Below are positions 48,889 through 57,603 of a stretch of 64,000 nt of DNA, piece by piece. The position numbers and the translations under genes are program-made. The notes below the pieces were generated by a model, which had not been told where the DNA came from, did not search any database, and saw only the letters and a program-made list of their open reading frames with translations. The stretch comes from Streptomyces albipurpureus (GTDB lineage: Bacteria > Actinomycetota > Actinomycetes > Streptomycetales > Streptomycetaceae). The number at the start of each line of letters is the position of its first letter. Position 1 is the first letter of the stretch. The stretch lies in NCBI RefSeq assembly GCF_023701525.1, contig NZ_JAMQAW010000006.1, forward strand, positions 62,001 through 126,000, written 5' to 3'.

Positions 48889-50100
48889 TCAGCGCAGGGC
48901 GGAGCCTTCCTTCCAACTGGCCCAGGGCAGGTTCCAGCCACTCAGGCCATTGCTCGGGGCGACCAGCTTGTCACGGGAGTTGATCACCTCCACCACGTCA
49001 CCGACCAGGGTCCGGTCGAAGAACCAACCGGCCGGGGTGTCCCCGCTGCCGCCCTTCACATCGCGTAGACCGATACAGCCATGACTGACGTTGACGCTCC
49101 CGAAGATGTCAGCGGCCGCCCAGTAGTTGCCGTGCAGATACGTGCCGGACTCGGTCAGCCGCATGGCGTGCGGCACGTCCTTGATGTCGTACTCACCGCC
49201 GAAGCCCACCGTTCGGCCATCCATCCTGGTGACGTCGTACAGATCGCTGACCACCATCTTCCCGTTGTACGTGGTCGACTTGGGCGCACCCGCGGTGATC
49301 GGCACCGTGGCCAGGAGCTGTCCGTCCCGGCGTACCGCCATCGTCTTGGCCTCGGCGTCCACGAGGGAGACCTGAGATCGGCCGACGGTGAAGGAGACGG
49401 TCTTGTCCTGGATGCCGTAGGAGCCCGGGGCGGCCTCGATGTCGCGAAGCCGTACGGCGACGGTGACCCTGGTGCCGGGCTCCCAGTAGCTCTCGGGGCG
49501 GAGGTCGAGCCGGTCCTTGTCGAACCAGTGGCCGACGATCTCCACGGGCGGGTCGGAGGTGACCTTGATGGCGCGCTCAACGGCGGCCCGGTTCTCGATC
49601 TTCTGGTTGAAGTCGAAGGAGACGATCATCCCGGTGCCGACGGTGGCCCGGTTCTCGGGCTTGAAGTAGCCGATGAATCGATGCTCGGGGACCTTGGTGG
49701 TGAAGGTGGTGTGCCGGGCGGAGCGGCGGCCGTGGGCGTCGAGGGCGACCACGTCAACGCTGTACTTGGCCGCCAGGTCGAGTCGGGTCCCGTCGGTGGG
49801 CTGCCAGCGCAACTCGTCTTCGGAGATCCGGCCGGGGACGGGGGTGGGGGTCTCACTCTCGATCCGCATCACCTTGACCCGTTCCAGCCGCCCGCTGGGG
49901 AGGCGGATTTCGAGGGGACCGCCGGCCAGGACCTCCCTGGCACCGTCATCGGGGATGACCCTGATCGTGTCCTCGGGTGAGGGTGGTTTCCCCATGGCTG
50001 CGACTCCGCTGCCGGTGCAGCCGGCGAGAGAGGTCATCAGTCCCGCACATGTCAGGGCGACGGCGGCGCCCCGTCCAGCCCGCATCAGTACATGTCTCAC
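48889..50100 (-). CDS. L,D-transpeptidase lipoprotein 2
   Basis: A 403-residue paralogue of the neighbouring transpeptidase with the same plan: signal peptide and lipobox (LMTSLAGC, Cys28), Ig-like domains (FIGYFKPENRATVGTGMIVSFDFNQ), and a YkuD domain with HGNYWAAADIFGSVNVSHGCIGLRD and nucleophile Cys342. A GTG start is chosen because the signal peptide then has the right length; the frame continues upstream to 50424 with no family similarity. The C-terminal WNLPWASWK matches the paralogue's WNMSWAEW. Confidence 0.92.
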   Translation of the reverse strand: MRHVLMRAGRGAAVALTCAGLMTSLAGCTGSGVAAMGKPPSPEDTIRVIPDDGAREVLAGGPLEIRLPSGRLERVKVMRIESETPTPVPGRISEDELRWQPTDGTRLDLAAKYSVDVVALDAHGRRSARHTTFTTKVPEHRFIGYFKPENRATVGTGMIVSFDFNQKIENRAAVERAIKVTSDPPVEIVGHWFDKDRLDLRPESYWEPGTRVTVAVRLRDIEAAPGSYGIQDKTVSFTVGRSQVSLVDAEAKTMAVRRDGQLLATVPITAGAPKSTTYNGKMVVSDLYDVTRMDGRTVGFGGEYDIKDVPHAMRLTESGTYLHGNYWAAADIFGSVNVSHGCIGLRDVKGGSGDTPAGWFFDRTLVGDVVEVINSRDKLVAPSNGLSGWNLPWASWKEGSALR

Positions 50101-50514
50101 GCACCACCCAACGATCACGGACCTGCGGGGAAACGTCGAAGACGTCGATGTGCGTCGAGTGCCGTACCCGAGGCGAGGACGGCAGACCCCGCCGATGTCC
50201 GATGGGGGCGTGCGCCGGGTCGCGATGCCGGCGGACGCTGGTACCCGGTCGCCGCCCATGGCTCGATCGTGCGGGACACGGACGGCCGCGGTAGGTACCG
50301 GCACCTCGTCGTGACCGGTTCGCAGCGGGAGCGCGGCTGGTTCGTCGGCGGGAGCGGGCTCCCGCGCTCTCGGTGGCGGTTTCACGTTCCCCGACGGGGT
50401 ACCGGGGGTCCCTGAGCCGGTCACGCGGTGAGCGTCAAGGGCCGAGCGGCTTGAACTAGATCACCAACAAATTCAGATGAGCGATGTCAGGTATCAACCG
50501 TAGGCTCACTCCTG
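50101..50514. other. Divergent promoter region, transpeptidase 2 and ABC exporter
   Basis: About 410 bases between divergent genes. Near the exporter start the DNA is AT-rich (ACTAGATCACCAACAAATTC). TAGGCT lies 8 bases before the exporter ATG and no Shine-Dalgarno is visible, so that message may be leaderless. No other gene is supported. Confidence 0.5.
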
Positions 50515-52536
50515 ATGTCCACTTCACATGCATCCGCCAAGGAACGATCGGCCATACGCTCACTGCTGCGCCTGTGGCCGTATGTGCGACCGGTCCGCGC
50601 ACGGCTGTTCAGCGCCGCTTTTGTGGCGATTGTGGCCTCGTGCATGAGCCTCGTCATCCCCCTGGTGCTGAAGTGGATGGTGGACGGGCCGATCACGGAT
50701 CGGGACCCGGGCGGGGTCTGGCTCGGAGCCTTTGTCCTGCTGGTGCTGGGCATCGTCGAGGCGGTGCTCTTCGGGTTCCGGCGCTGGCTGGTGGCCCGGC
50801 CGCTAGCGGGCGTGGAAGCCGGAATGCGTGCCGCGCTCTTCGGGCATCTCCAGCGGCTGCCCATGGCCTTCCACGACCGCTGGCCGTCCGGGCAACTGCT
50901 CTCGCGCGGTACGACGGATCTGATGCTGGTGCGGATGTTCCTGGCGTTTCCGTTGACGTTCCTCCTGGTCAACGGCACCACGATCCTGGTGGGATTTGTG
51001 ATCCTGCTCTGGCAGCAGTGGACTCTCGGCCTGGTCCTGATGGCGCCGATCGTGCCGCTGTTCGTCCTCTGTTCCTACTTCGAGTCCAAGTACTCCCTCG
51101 CCGCGCGTCGGGCCCAGGACCAGATCGGCGACCTCACCACCGTGGTCGAGGAGAGCGTGCTCGGCATCCGTATCGTCAAGGGCTTCGGCCGAAACCGCAG
51201 CCAGGCCCGCGCCTTCCATGAGCTCGCGCGGCGACTGCGCGGTACGGAGTTGGTCAAGGCCAGGCTGTTGGCGGGCATCTGGGCAGCGGTGACGGTGCTC
51301 CCCGAGATCGCCATCGGCGGAGCACTGGTCCTGGGCACGATCCAGGTCGCGGACGGGGCCCTGTCGGCGGGCACGCTGGTGGCCTTCCTCTCCACCGCGC
51401 TGGCCTTGCGCTGGCCGGTGGAGTCGATCGGTTTCCTGCTGGCGATGAGCCAGGAGGCGGCCACCGCGACGGATCGCTTCTTCGAGGTGATGGACGTCGA
51501 CCAGGAGGCATCGAACCCGGCCGGGGCCGATGGCTCCTGGTCGACCGATTCGACCAAGGCAACCGAGGCGACCGGTTCAAGGGCACTCATCGATGCGGCG
51601 ACTTCTCCGGCGGGACCAACGCCGCGGCCCCAGACATCGGCGTCCCCCTCCCCGGCGGCCGCCAAAGCGCCACCGGCCGGCCCGGGTGCCGGTGGGCTGC
51701 GGTTCGAGGGCGTCGGGTTCCGCTACCCGGACGCCGCGGCGGACAGCGTCCCAGTGCTCTCGCACATCGATCTATCGATAAACCCCGGCGAGACAATGGC
51801 CCTGGTGGGCGGCACTGGCAGCGGCAAGACCACCCTCACCGCGCTGGTACCGCGGCTGCACGAGGTGACATCGGGACGGATCACCCTGGACGGCGAGGAC
51901 ATCACCAGCATGCCGCGCGAACGGCTGCGTGGGCTGGTGTCGGTGGCATTCGAAGAACCCACGCTCTTCTCCGCGACCGTGGGCGAGAACGTGCTGATGG
52001 GAACGGACGGCGCCGCGAACGAGGAAGACCTCCACCGTGCGCTCGGGGTCGCCCAGGCGTCCTTCGTCCACTCCCTGCCGCACGGTGTGGACACCGAGGT
52101 GGGCGAGCAGGGGCTGAGCCTGTCCGGAGGGCAGCGCCAGCGGTTGGCACTGGCGCGCGCGGTGGTCGGACGCCCCCGGTTCCTGGTGCTCGACGATCCG
52201 CTCTCCGCACTCGATGTGCACACCGAGACGCTGGTGGAAGCAGCCCTGCGGCAGGTCCTGAAGAACACAACGGCGCTGGTGGTCGCCCATCGGCCCTCGA
52301 CAGTCCTCCTCGCGGACCGGGTGGCGCTGCTCTCGGAAGGCAGGATCGCGGCCGTCGGCACCCACCAGGAACTCCTTGGAACCAACGCGGAGTACGCCTG
52401 GCTGATGTCGGGGGCCGAGATCGGACCCTCGGTCGAAGCCGCCATCACGACCGGGAGCACCGCCGCGGCCGGCGACCCATCGACGACCGACCGTATCGAA
52501 GCGCCCGAAAGCCTTTGGGAAGGAAACGGACGATGA
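50515..52536 (+). CDS. ABC exporter half-transporter A (degenerate Walker B)
   Basis: A 673-residue fused TMD-NBD protein with six membrane helices (about 30-310), an ordinary exporter coupling region, and an NBD with Walker A GGTGSGKTT, signature LSLSGGQRQR and H-loop AHRPS. The catalytic glutamate after Walker B is replaced by Asp561 (LVLDDPLSALD). A low-complexity Ala/Pro/Ser linker of about 55 residues separates TMD from NBD. It overlaps the second half gene as ATGA, and together they form a heterodimer. The substrate is unknown. Confidence 0.92.
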   Translation: MSTSHASAKERSAIRSLLRLWPYVRPVRARLFSAAFVAIVASCMSLVIPLVLKWMVDGPITDRDPGGVWLGAFVLLVLGIVEAVLFGFRRWLVARPLAGVEAGMRAALFGHLQRLPMAFHDRWPSGQLLSRGTTDLMLVRMFLAFPLTFLLVNGTTILVGFVILLWQQWTLGLVLMAPIVPLFVLCSYFESKYSLAARRAQDQIGDLTTVVEESVLGIRIVKGFGRNRSQARAFHELARRLRGTELVKARLLAGIWAAVTVLPEIAIGGALVLGTIQVADGALSAGTLVAFLSTALALRWPVESIGFLLAMSQEAATATDRFFEVMDVDQEASNPAGADGSWSTDSTKATEATGSRALIDAATSPAGPTPRPQTSASPSPAAAKAPPAGPGAGGLRFEGVGFRYPDAAADSVPVLSHIDLSINPGETMALVGGTGSGKTTLTALVPRLHEVTSGRITLDGEDITSMPRERLRGLVSVAFEEPTLFSATVGENVLMGTDGAANEEDLHRALGVAQASFVHSLPHGVDTEVGEQGLSLSGGQRQRLALARAVVGRPRFLVLDDPLSALDVHTETLVEAALRQVLKNTTALVVAHRPSTVLLADRVALLSEGRIAAVGTHQELLGTNAEYAWLMSGAEIGPSVEAAITTGSTAAAGDPSTTDRIEAPESLWEGNGR

Positions 52537-54728
52537 CCGCCGCCAGCACAGCCCCCGAGGAACCCGGGGGTCCCGGTGACACGGCCGTCGAACGACGCCT
52601 CGCGGCGGATGGCAACCGCGCGCCACGGCCACTGGACACGGCGGCGCGGCCCATGGACGTGGAGAAGGAGGCCGGCTCACTCCGGCGGGACCCTGGCGAG
52701 GACCGTCCGAGCCAGCCGGCCGAAGCCGAGCAGGTCCCGGTCCGTGCGGCTGGCTCCCCATCCACCACTGGCCCATGGGCGACCGGGGAAGAGGCGAACG
52801 CCCCCGGCCAGCGGCACCCTTCCCGGCAGGAGCAGATGTCCGGCCGGCCCGGCGCGGGCAAGGAAGCCGCGTCGGATCAGGAACGGGAACCCCGACCGGA
52901 TCAGGCACTGGGCAGGTCCGACGCGCCGGCCCGGGCGGCAGACCCCTTCGACCAGGACGATCTGCCGACCGAGAACGGCGCAACCGGCCGCCTGCTGCGC
53001 TCGCTCCTGGCGCCGCACCGCCCCCGGGTGCTGTGCGTCGCGCTGATCCTGCTGTTCCAGCAGGCCGCCATCCAGGCCGGCCCGCTGCTCGTCGCGTACG
53101 CCATCGACCGTGGCGTACCGGCCTTCCGGGAGCACGACTACGGCCCGCTGATCGCCGTCGCCGCCGGCTACGCGGTCGCCTCCCTGGGCGCCGGTCTGCT
53201 CCAGTACCTCTTCATCATGGTCTCCGGGCGTCTCAACCAGGACGTGCTGCTCGATCTGCGGGGGCGGATCTTCCGCCATGCCCAGGCGCTGAGTGTGGAC
53301 TTCCACGACCGGTACACCTCGGGGCGGTTGATCTCCCGCTCGACGACGGATGTGGAGTCCCTGCGTGAGCTCCTGGAGGAGGGGCTTCAGGAGCTCATCA
53401 ACGTGTTCCTCGCCTTCATCTACATCTCGGCGATGCTGCTCTGGCTCGACCTGGGCCTCGGTGGAGTCGCCGTCGCCTCCTTCGTCCCGCTCTATCTGCT
53501 CATACGGCTCTACCAGCGCCGCGCGGCCCGCATCTACAGCGAGCGCTCCACCGCGATGGCCGCGGTGATAGTGAAGTTCGCCGAGACCATGAACGGCATC
53601 CGCCCGGTGCGCGCCTTCCGGCGCGAGAAGGTCAATGACACCGCGTTCGCGGTGGTCAACGCGCGCCACAGCCGCAGCAACGGTGACTCACTGTTGGAGT
53701 TGGCCCGCTATGTGCTGGGCTCCCGGCTCGTCGCCAACACCGCTGTCGCCGGGATCGTGTTGTGGGGGGCCTACCGGGTGGCGGACGGAGTGCTCGCACT
53801 CGGTGTGCTGGCGGCTTCGGTCCTCTACCTGCGTCGCCTCTACGACCCCATCGACCGGCTCGGCATGTTCCTCAACTCCTATGAGTCGGCCGCCGCGTCC
53901 CTGCGGAAGATCGCGGGCCTGCTCGCCCAGGAACCGACCGTCCCGGAGGCGGAGAACCCCACCACGCTGCCTCCTCGGCAGGGCGACCACCCCGGCCGGG
54001 AAGTGGTCTTCGACGGTGTCAGCTTCGGCTACCGCACCGGCGGGGAGGTGCTGCCCGCCTTCGATCTGACCATTCCCGCGGGCCAGACCATCGCGGTCGT
54101 GGGCTCGACGGGCGCCGGTAAGTCCACCCTGGCCAAACTGCTGGCCCGCTTCTACGACCCGTCCAGGGGCCGGGTCCTCCTCGACGGCACAGACCTCCGC
54201 CAGTTGGCGACGCCCGAGCTGCGCCGCGGGGTGGTGATGGTGACCCAGGAGTCGTTCCTGTTCTCCGGTACGGTCGCCGAGAACATCGCCATCGGGCGCC
54301 CGGACGCCTCCGAGGAGGACATCGAACAGGCTGCCAAGGCGATCGGCGCACATGACTTCATCATGAGCCTGCCGGACGGCTACGGCACCGATGTACGCAA
54401 GCGAGGCGGCCGGATCTCCGCAGGCCAGCGTCAGCTGGTGGCCTTCGCCAGGGCGTTGCTCGCCGACCCGGCCGTACTGATCCTGGACGAGGCGACCAGC
54501 TCGCTGGACATCCCGGGCGAGCGGGCTGTGCAGCACGCCATGGATACGGTGCTCCGGGGGCGTACCGCTGTGGTCATCGCCCATCGGCTCTCCACGGTCG
54601 AGGTCGCCGACCGGGTGCTGGTGATGGAGCACGGCCGTGTCGTGGAAGACGGCAGCCCGGCCGAACTGATCGGCGGGACCGGCCGCTTCGCCAAGCTGCA
54701 CCAGGCATGGCGGGAGAGCCTGGTCTAG
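52533..54728 (+). CDS. ABC exporter half-transporter B (consensus Walker B)
   Basis: A 731-residue partner of the preceding gene. Its NBD has Walker A GSTGAGKST, a consensus Walker B with Glu653 (LILDEATSSLD) and a degenerate signature RISAGQ (628-632) instead of LSGGQ. This complements the degenerate Walker B of the partner, as in TM287/288-type heterodimers. The first 145 residues are a hydrophilic, disordered, Pro/Glu/Arg-rich extension not found in typical exporters. The start ATG overlaps the upstream stop by 4 bases. Confidence 0.92.
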   Translation: MTAASTAPEEPGGPGDTAVERRLAADGNRAPRPLDTAARPMDVEKEAGSLRRDPGEDRPSQPAEAEQVPVRAAGSPSTTGPWATGEEANAPGQRHPSRQEQMSGRPGAGKEAASDQEREPRPDQALGRSDAPARAADPFDQDDLPTENGATGRLLRSLLAPHRPRVLCVALILLFQQAAIQAGPLLVAYAIDRGVPAFREHDYGPLIAVAAGYAVASLGAGLLQYLFIMVSGRLNQDVLLDLRGRIFRHAQALSVDFHDRYTSGRLISRSTTDVESLRELLEEGLQELINVFLAFIYISAMLLWLDLGLGGVAVASFVPLYLLIRLYQRRAARIYSERSTAMAAVIVKFAETMNGIRPVRAFRREKVNDTAFAVVNARHSRSNGDSLLELARYVLGSRLVANTAVAGIVLWGAYRVADGVLALGVLAASVLYLRRLYDPIDRLGMFLNSYESAAASLRKIAGLLAQEPTVPEAENPTTLPPRQGDHPGREVVFDGVSFGYRTGGEVLPAFDLTIPAGQTIAVVGSTGAGKSTLAKLLARFYDPSRGRVLLDGTDLRQLATPELRRGVVMVTQESFLFSGTVAENIAIGRPDASEEDIEQAAKAIGAHDFIMSLPDGYGTDVRKRGGRISAGQRQLVAFARALLADPAVLILDEATSSLDIPGERAVQHAMDTVLRGRTAVVIAHRLSTVEVADRVLVMEHGRVVEDGSPAELIGGTGRFAKLHQAWRESLV

Positions 54729-55135
54729 CGGCGGTGTCGGGAAGCCTCGTCGGAGGGTCCCGAGCTCGTCGCGCGCCGTTGTGTGAGGAGGCGCGTCGGC
54801 CGTTGGGAGTGCGCGACTCGACGCGCCAGGCATCCAGCAGCCTGGGCGGGCCCCTGAGAGGGCTGGTTCCCGGCTCAGCAGGAGCGTCACGGCGGCCGGC
54901 GCGGCGGTGCGGACGAGCACTCAGCGTCGTTCGCTCCGGCTGCCGTCGTCAGCATCAGGCTGGCGACGGCAGCCGGACTGCCGCAACCCGCAGACCCGCG
55001 ATGCGCTCCGGGCTTGTGTAGGCCGAGGGTGCCGCAAGGCGCACAGCTGGATCGCGAGGGGACTTCAGCTCGGCGGTGGAGCCGAGCGGCCGGCCTCGCC
55101 AGGCGCGAGGCCGAAGGACGACAGAGCCTGGCGGG
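54729..55135. other. Gene-free stretch with terminator hairpin
   Basis: About 400 bases between the convergent exporter and coiled-coil genes; no gene is supported. A perfect 9-bp hairpin near its right end (55091-55113) is listed separately. Confidence 0.55.
55091..55113. terminator. Terminator hairpin of the coiled-coil gene
   Basis: CGGCCTCGC pairs perfectly with GCGAGGCCG around a 5-base loop, 23 bases after the coiled-coil gene stop on the minus strand. It could also end the convergent exporter transcript. Confidence 0.65.
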
Positions 55136-55702
55136 TCAGACTCCCGCGCTGGCCGAGGCCCTCGCTTCCGTGGCGAGCCACTCCTCGTCGCCCTCGAACT
55201 TGGCCTTGTAGCCGTTGCCCAGCACATGGCCGACCAGGAGCGGGTCCAGAATCCTCGAACCCGAGTCAACCCTCGCCCATCCATCGGCGTCGGTCGTCTG
55301 CTGGCAGATCTCCTGGCCACCGTCGCCCACGAACCGGATCAGCCTGCCGGCGATGGGCTTGTTGTTGGTGGGATCCGTCAGTCGAGCCGCGAACTCGCCG
55401 TGCGCCAGTCCGCCCCCGATCGCGTGACCCCCCACGGTCTCCGCCTTGAGCATGGGGCGCCGCAGTGACTTCGATCCCCCCGACGATCCGTCCTCCTGCT
55501 TGGGCAGGGTCTTCTTGTCGTTGTTCTCCGTCAGGGCCTTGAGGAGTTCCTTGATCTCCTTCAGCTCCTGCTGCTGCTGCTTGAGCTGCTCCTTGACCTC
55601 CTTCAGCTCCTGGTCCTTCTGGGCATTCTGTTCCTTCTTCCGCAGCTCTTCTTCCAGCTTCTTGAGCTGTTCCTGCCCCTCGGGACTCAGGTCGGATGCC
55701 AT
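55136..55702 (-). CDS. Coiled-coil protein with C-terminal Ig-like domain
   Basis: A 188-residue protein without a signal peptide. Residues about 5-65 form a highly charged coiled coil (repeats of QLKKLEEELRKKEQNAQKDQ, KEQLKQQQQELKEIKELLKAL). After a Ser/Gly linker, residues about 90-180 form a single Ig-like or transthyretin-like unit (FAARLTDPTNNKPIAGRLIRFV, then TTDADGWARV), of the type that adorns adhesins. The start has AAGGAG 7 bases upstream; a longer frame begins 7 codons earlier. I do not recognise a function. Confidence 0.78.
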   Translation of the reverse strand: MASDLSPEGQEQLKKLEEELRKKEQNAQKDQELKEVKEQLKQQQQELKEIKELLKALTENNDKKTLPKQEDGSSGGSKSLRRPMLKAETVGGHAIGGGLAHGEFAARLTDPTNNKPIAGRLIRFVGDGGQEICQQTTDADGWARVDSGSRILDPLLVGHVLGNGYKAKFEGDEEWLATEARASASAGV

Positions 55703-56304
55703 GGTGAAACTCCTTGCAGTCAAAGAGGGTTGCGATCAACCAGCCCCGGGGGACGCGGTGTTGCCCGGCGTCCGCGCCGTAGGACGTCCAGCGCTGGGCA
55801 GACCGGCCTCCGCGTGGTCAAGGGGCGGCGTGCTTCCCATGCTTCACCATGATCGACCGAGCGAACGCATGCACAACGGGCTTTTCACACGTAAGGGCCT
55901 AGACATCGGATAAGCAAACAATGCCCTCTACTGACCATGCTCGCCGTTTCGTTCGCCTCCCGCCACCGCCACCGCCACCGCCACCGCGGGGAACCGGGAA
56001 CCCGGTGCCCGCGGACCGGGCTCCCGACCGGTCGGGCAAGCAGGGGGTGCCCCGCCGCGAAACCGTGCTGGGGTGTGCCCCGCCGTGAACCGCGCCGGGC
56101 CGGGTCGAGCCCGGGCGTCTCTTACAACAGCTCGGCTCCACCTCGGCAGTTCGCCCTCCCGGTCGCCGTCAGTCGGAAGTTCGCCCCCCAGCGCCTGTCG
56201 CCGAGCGGCGGCGACCGTACGGCAGTCCACCCCTTCATGGCATGCGGTGGGCACCGCGGCGCGTTGCCTCTCCGCTGCGGAGAGGGCGATTCGGTCAGCC
56301 GCGG
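55703..56304. other. Gene-free stretch with CACCGC microsatellite
   Basis: About 600 bases with no gene. It contains four to five tandem copies of CACCGC at about 55965-55990. Frames across it are Arg/Pro-rich shadows. The promoter of the coiled-coil gene should lie at 55703-55800. Confidence 0.6.
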
Positions 56305-56889
56305 TCAGGGGCGGAAGACATGTCCCCGGGTTGTTCCCTCCACGGCCCGCACATAGGCCCGGGCGACCTCCGAGACGGGTGTGCCGTCCGTGTCGTCCGC
56401 ACCCATGCCGCGCAGGGTCTCCTTGATCCAACCGGGGCTGATCAGATTGATGCGCAGACCTCTCGGCAGCTCGCTCGCCGCGTTGCGCACAAAGCCCTCC
56501 AGACCGGTGTTGATCAGCGCTCCCAGCGAGCCGCCGGCCAGCGGCGCGGAAAAGGTGCCTCCCGTGAGTGTGATGGAGCCGCCCTCGCCCAGATGGTGTA
56601 CGGCCCGTTGGGTCAGGGCCACCTGGCCCAACAGTTTGCCGCGTACCCCGGTCGCCATCTCCGCGTCGGTCGCCGAGTCCAGGGTCACCAAGGGACCACT
56701 GGCCGCGCAGCAGACCACCGCATCGAGGTCTCCTACCAGGGCGAACAGCGCATCCAACGATGCCGGATCATCCAGATCCGCCCGCAGCCGACCATGACGC
56801 GATGCGCCGATCACCTGATGGGAGGTGCCTAACGCGCTCACGACGGCGCTGCCGATGGTTCCCGTAGCCCCGATGACAAGTACCTTCAT
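56305..56889 (-). CDS. Short-chain dehydrogenase with a TTA codon
   Basis: A 194-residue short SDR. The nucleotide-binding motif is VIGATGTIGSA near the N-terminus, followed by DLDAVVCCAASG, a catalytic-Ser region (SITLTGGTFS) and an atypical active site: the usual YxxxK is replaced by LGALINTGLEG, so it may bind a nucleotide without standard SDR catalysis. RINLISPGWIKETL is the PG motif. Codon 20 (56830-56832) is TTA, so expression may depend on bldA. It lies about 90 bases downstream of the tetR gene on the same strand. Confidence 0.82.
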   Translation of the reverse strand: MKVLVIGATGTIGSAVVSALGTSHQVIGASRHGRLRADLDDPASLDALFALVGDLDAVVCCAASGPLVTLDSATDAEMATGVRGKLLGQVALTQRAVHHLGEGGSITLTGGTFSAPLAGGSLGALINTGLEGFVRNAASELPRGLRINLISPGWIKETLRGMGADDTDGTPVSEVARAYVRAVEGTTRGHVFRP

Positions 56890-56976
56890 CCGGCGGATCA
56901 TGCCATCGGCCGCCCCCACCAGCACCCGGATTTCCCTCTCGCGGCCGGGAGCACCAAGGCACGGGGTTGTCCGCTG

Positions 56977-57603
56977 CTAGGAAGGTGGGGCGCTGAACAG
57001 GGTGGCGGCGAGGGTGAGGAGTTCGGCATCGGTCGTGGTGGTGCGGTGGGCGGCGATGCCGGAGCGGAAGAGGGCGGCTCCTTCCATCAGCATGGTGAAC
57101 ACCGCGGCCCGGGAGCGGCAGACCTGTTCGGTCAGATCGGGGCGGCACTGGTGGAGGAAGGCGCCGACCTGATCCTGGTAGTCGCGGTAGAAGCCGCGGA
57201 CGGCTTCGGCGACCGTCTCATCGTGGGCGGCCAGCGCCCACAGATCGGTGAACAGCCGTACCAGTCGCGGGTCTTCCTGTTCCGCGAGGATGGTCCGCAC
57301 GACTTGGGCCGGGTCAGTCGCCCGCGCCGCCGATTCGGCGGCGAGCAGCGGCTGAAGCCGGTCGAGCGAACGGTTCAGTACGCGGCCCAGCACCGCGCCG
57401 ACCAGGTCGGCGCGGGTGGGGAAGTAGTACTGGAGGTGTCCCAGGCGCACTCCCGCCGCGGCGGCGACGGCCCGCATGGACAGTTCCGCGTACCCGTCGG
57501 CGAGGAGGATCTCCTCGGCCGCGTCGAGCAGTGCGGTGCGTTTCAGCGCACCCTTCCCGGTGCCCGCTCGCTGGCCAGCGGGTTGCGCGGAGGAGTCGCT
57601 CAT
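56977..57603 (-). CDS. TetR-family transcriptional regulator
   Basis: A 208-residue TetR protein. The N-terminal helix-turn-helix spans about residues 20-70 (KRTALLDAAEEILLADGYAELSMRAVAAAAGVRLGHLQYYFPTRADLV). The C-terminal ligand domain is helical and unspecific. Its start overlaps the oxidoreductase stop by 4 bases, so it is the second gene of that operon and likely represses it through the palindrome at 58717-58732. Confidence 0.92.
   Translation of the reverse strand: MSDSSAQPAGQRAGTGKGALKRTALLDAAEEILLADGYAELSMRAVAAAAGVRLGHLQYYFPTRADLVGAVLGRVLNRSLDRLQPLLAAESAARATDPAQVVRTILAEQEDPRLVRLFTDLWALAAHDETVAEAVRGFYRDYQDQVGAFLHQCRPDLTEQVCRSRAAVFTMLMEGAALFRSGIAAHRTTTTDAELLTLAATLFSAPPS

Noticed and set aside
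51772..52983. A 403-codon minus-strand ORF opposite the ABC exporter
   Set aside because: The real exporter genes on the plus strand have all ABC motifs; this frame is Arg/Pro-rich and has no motif.
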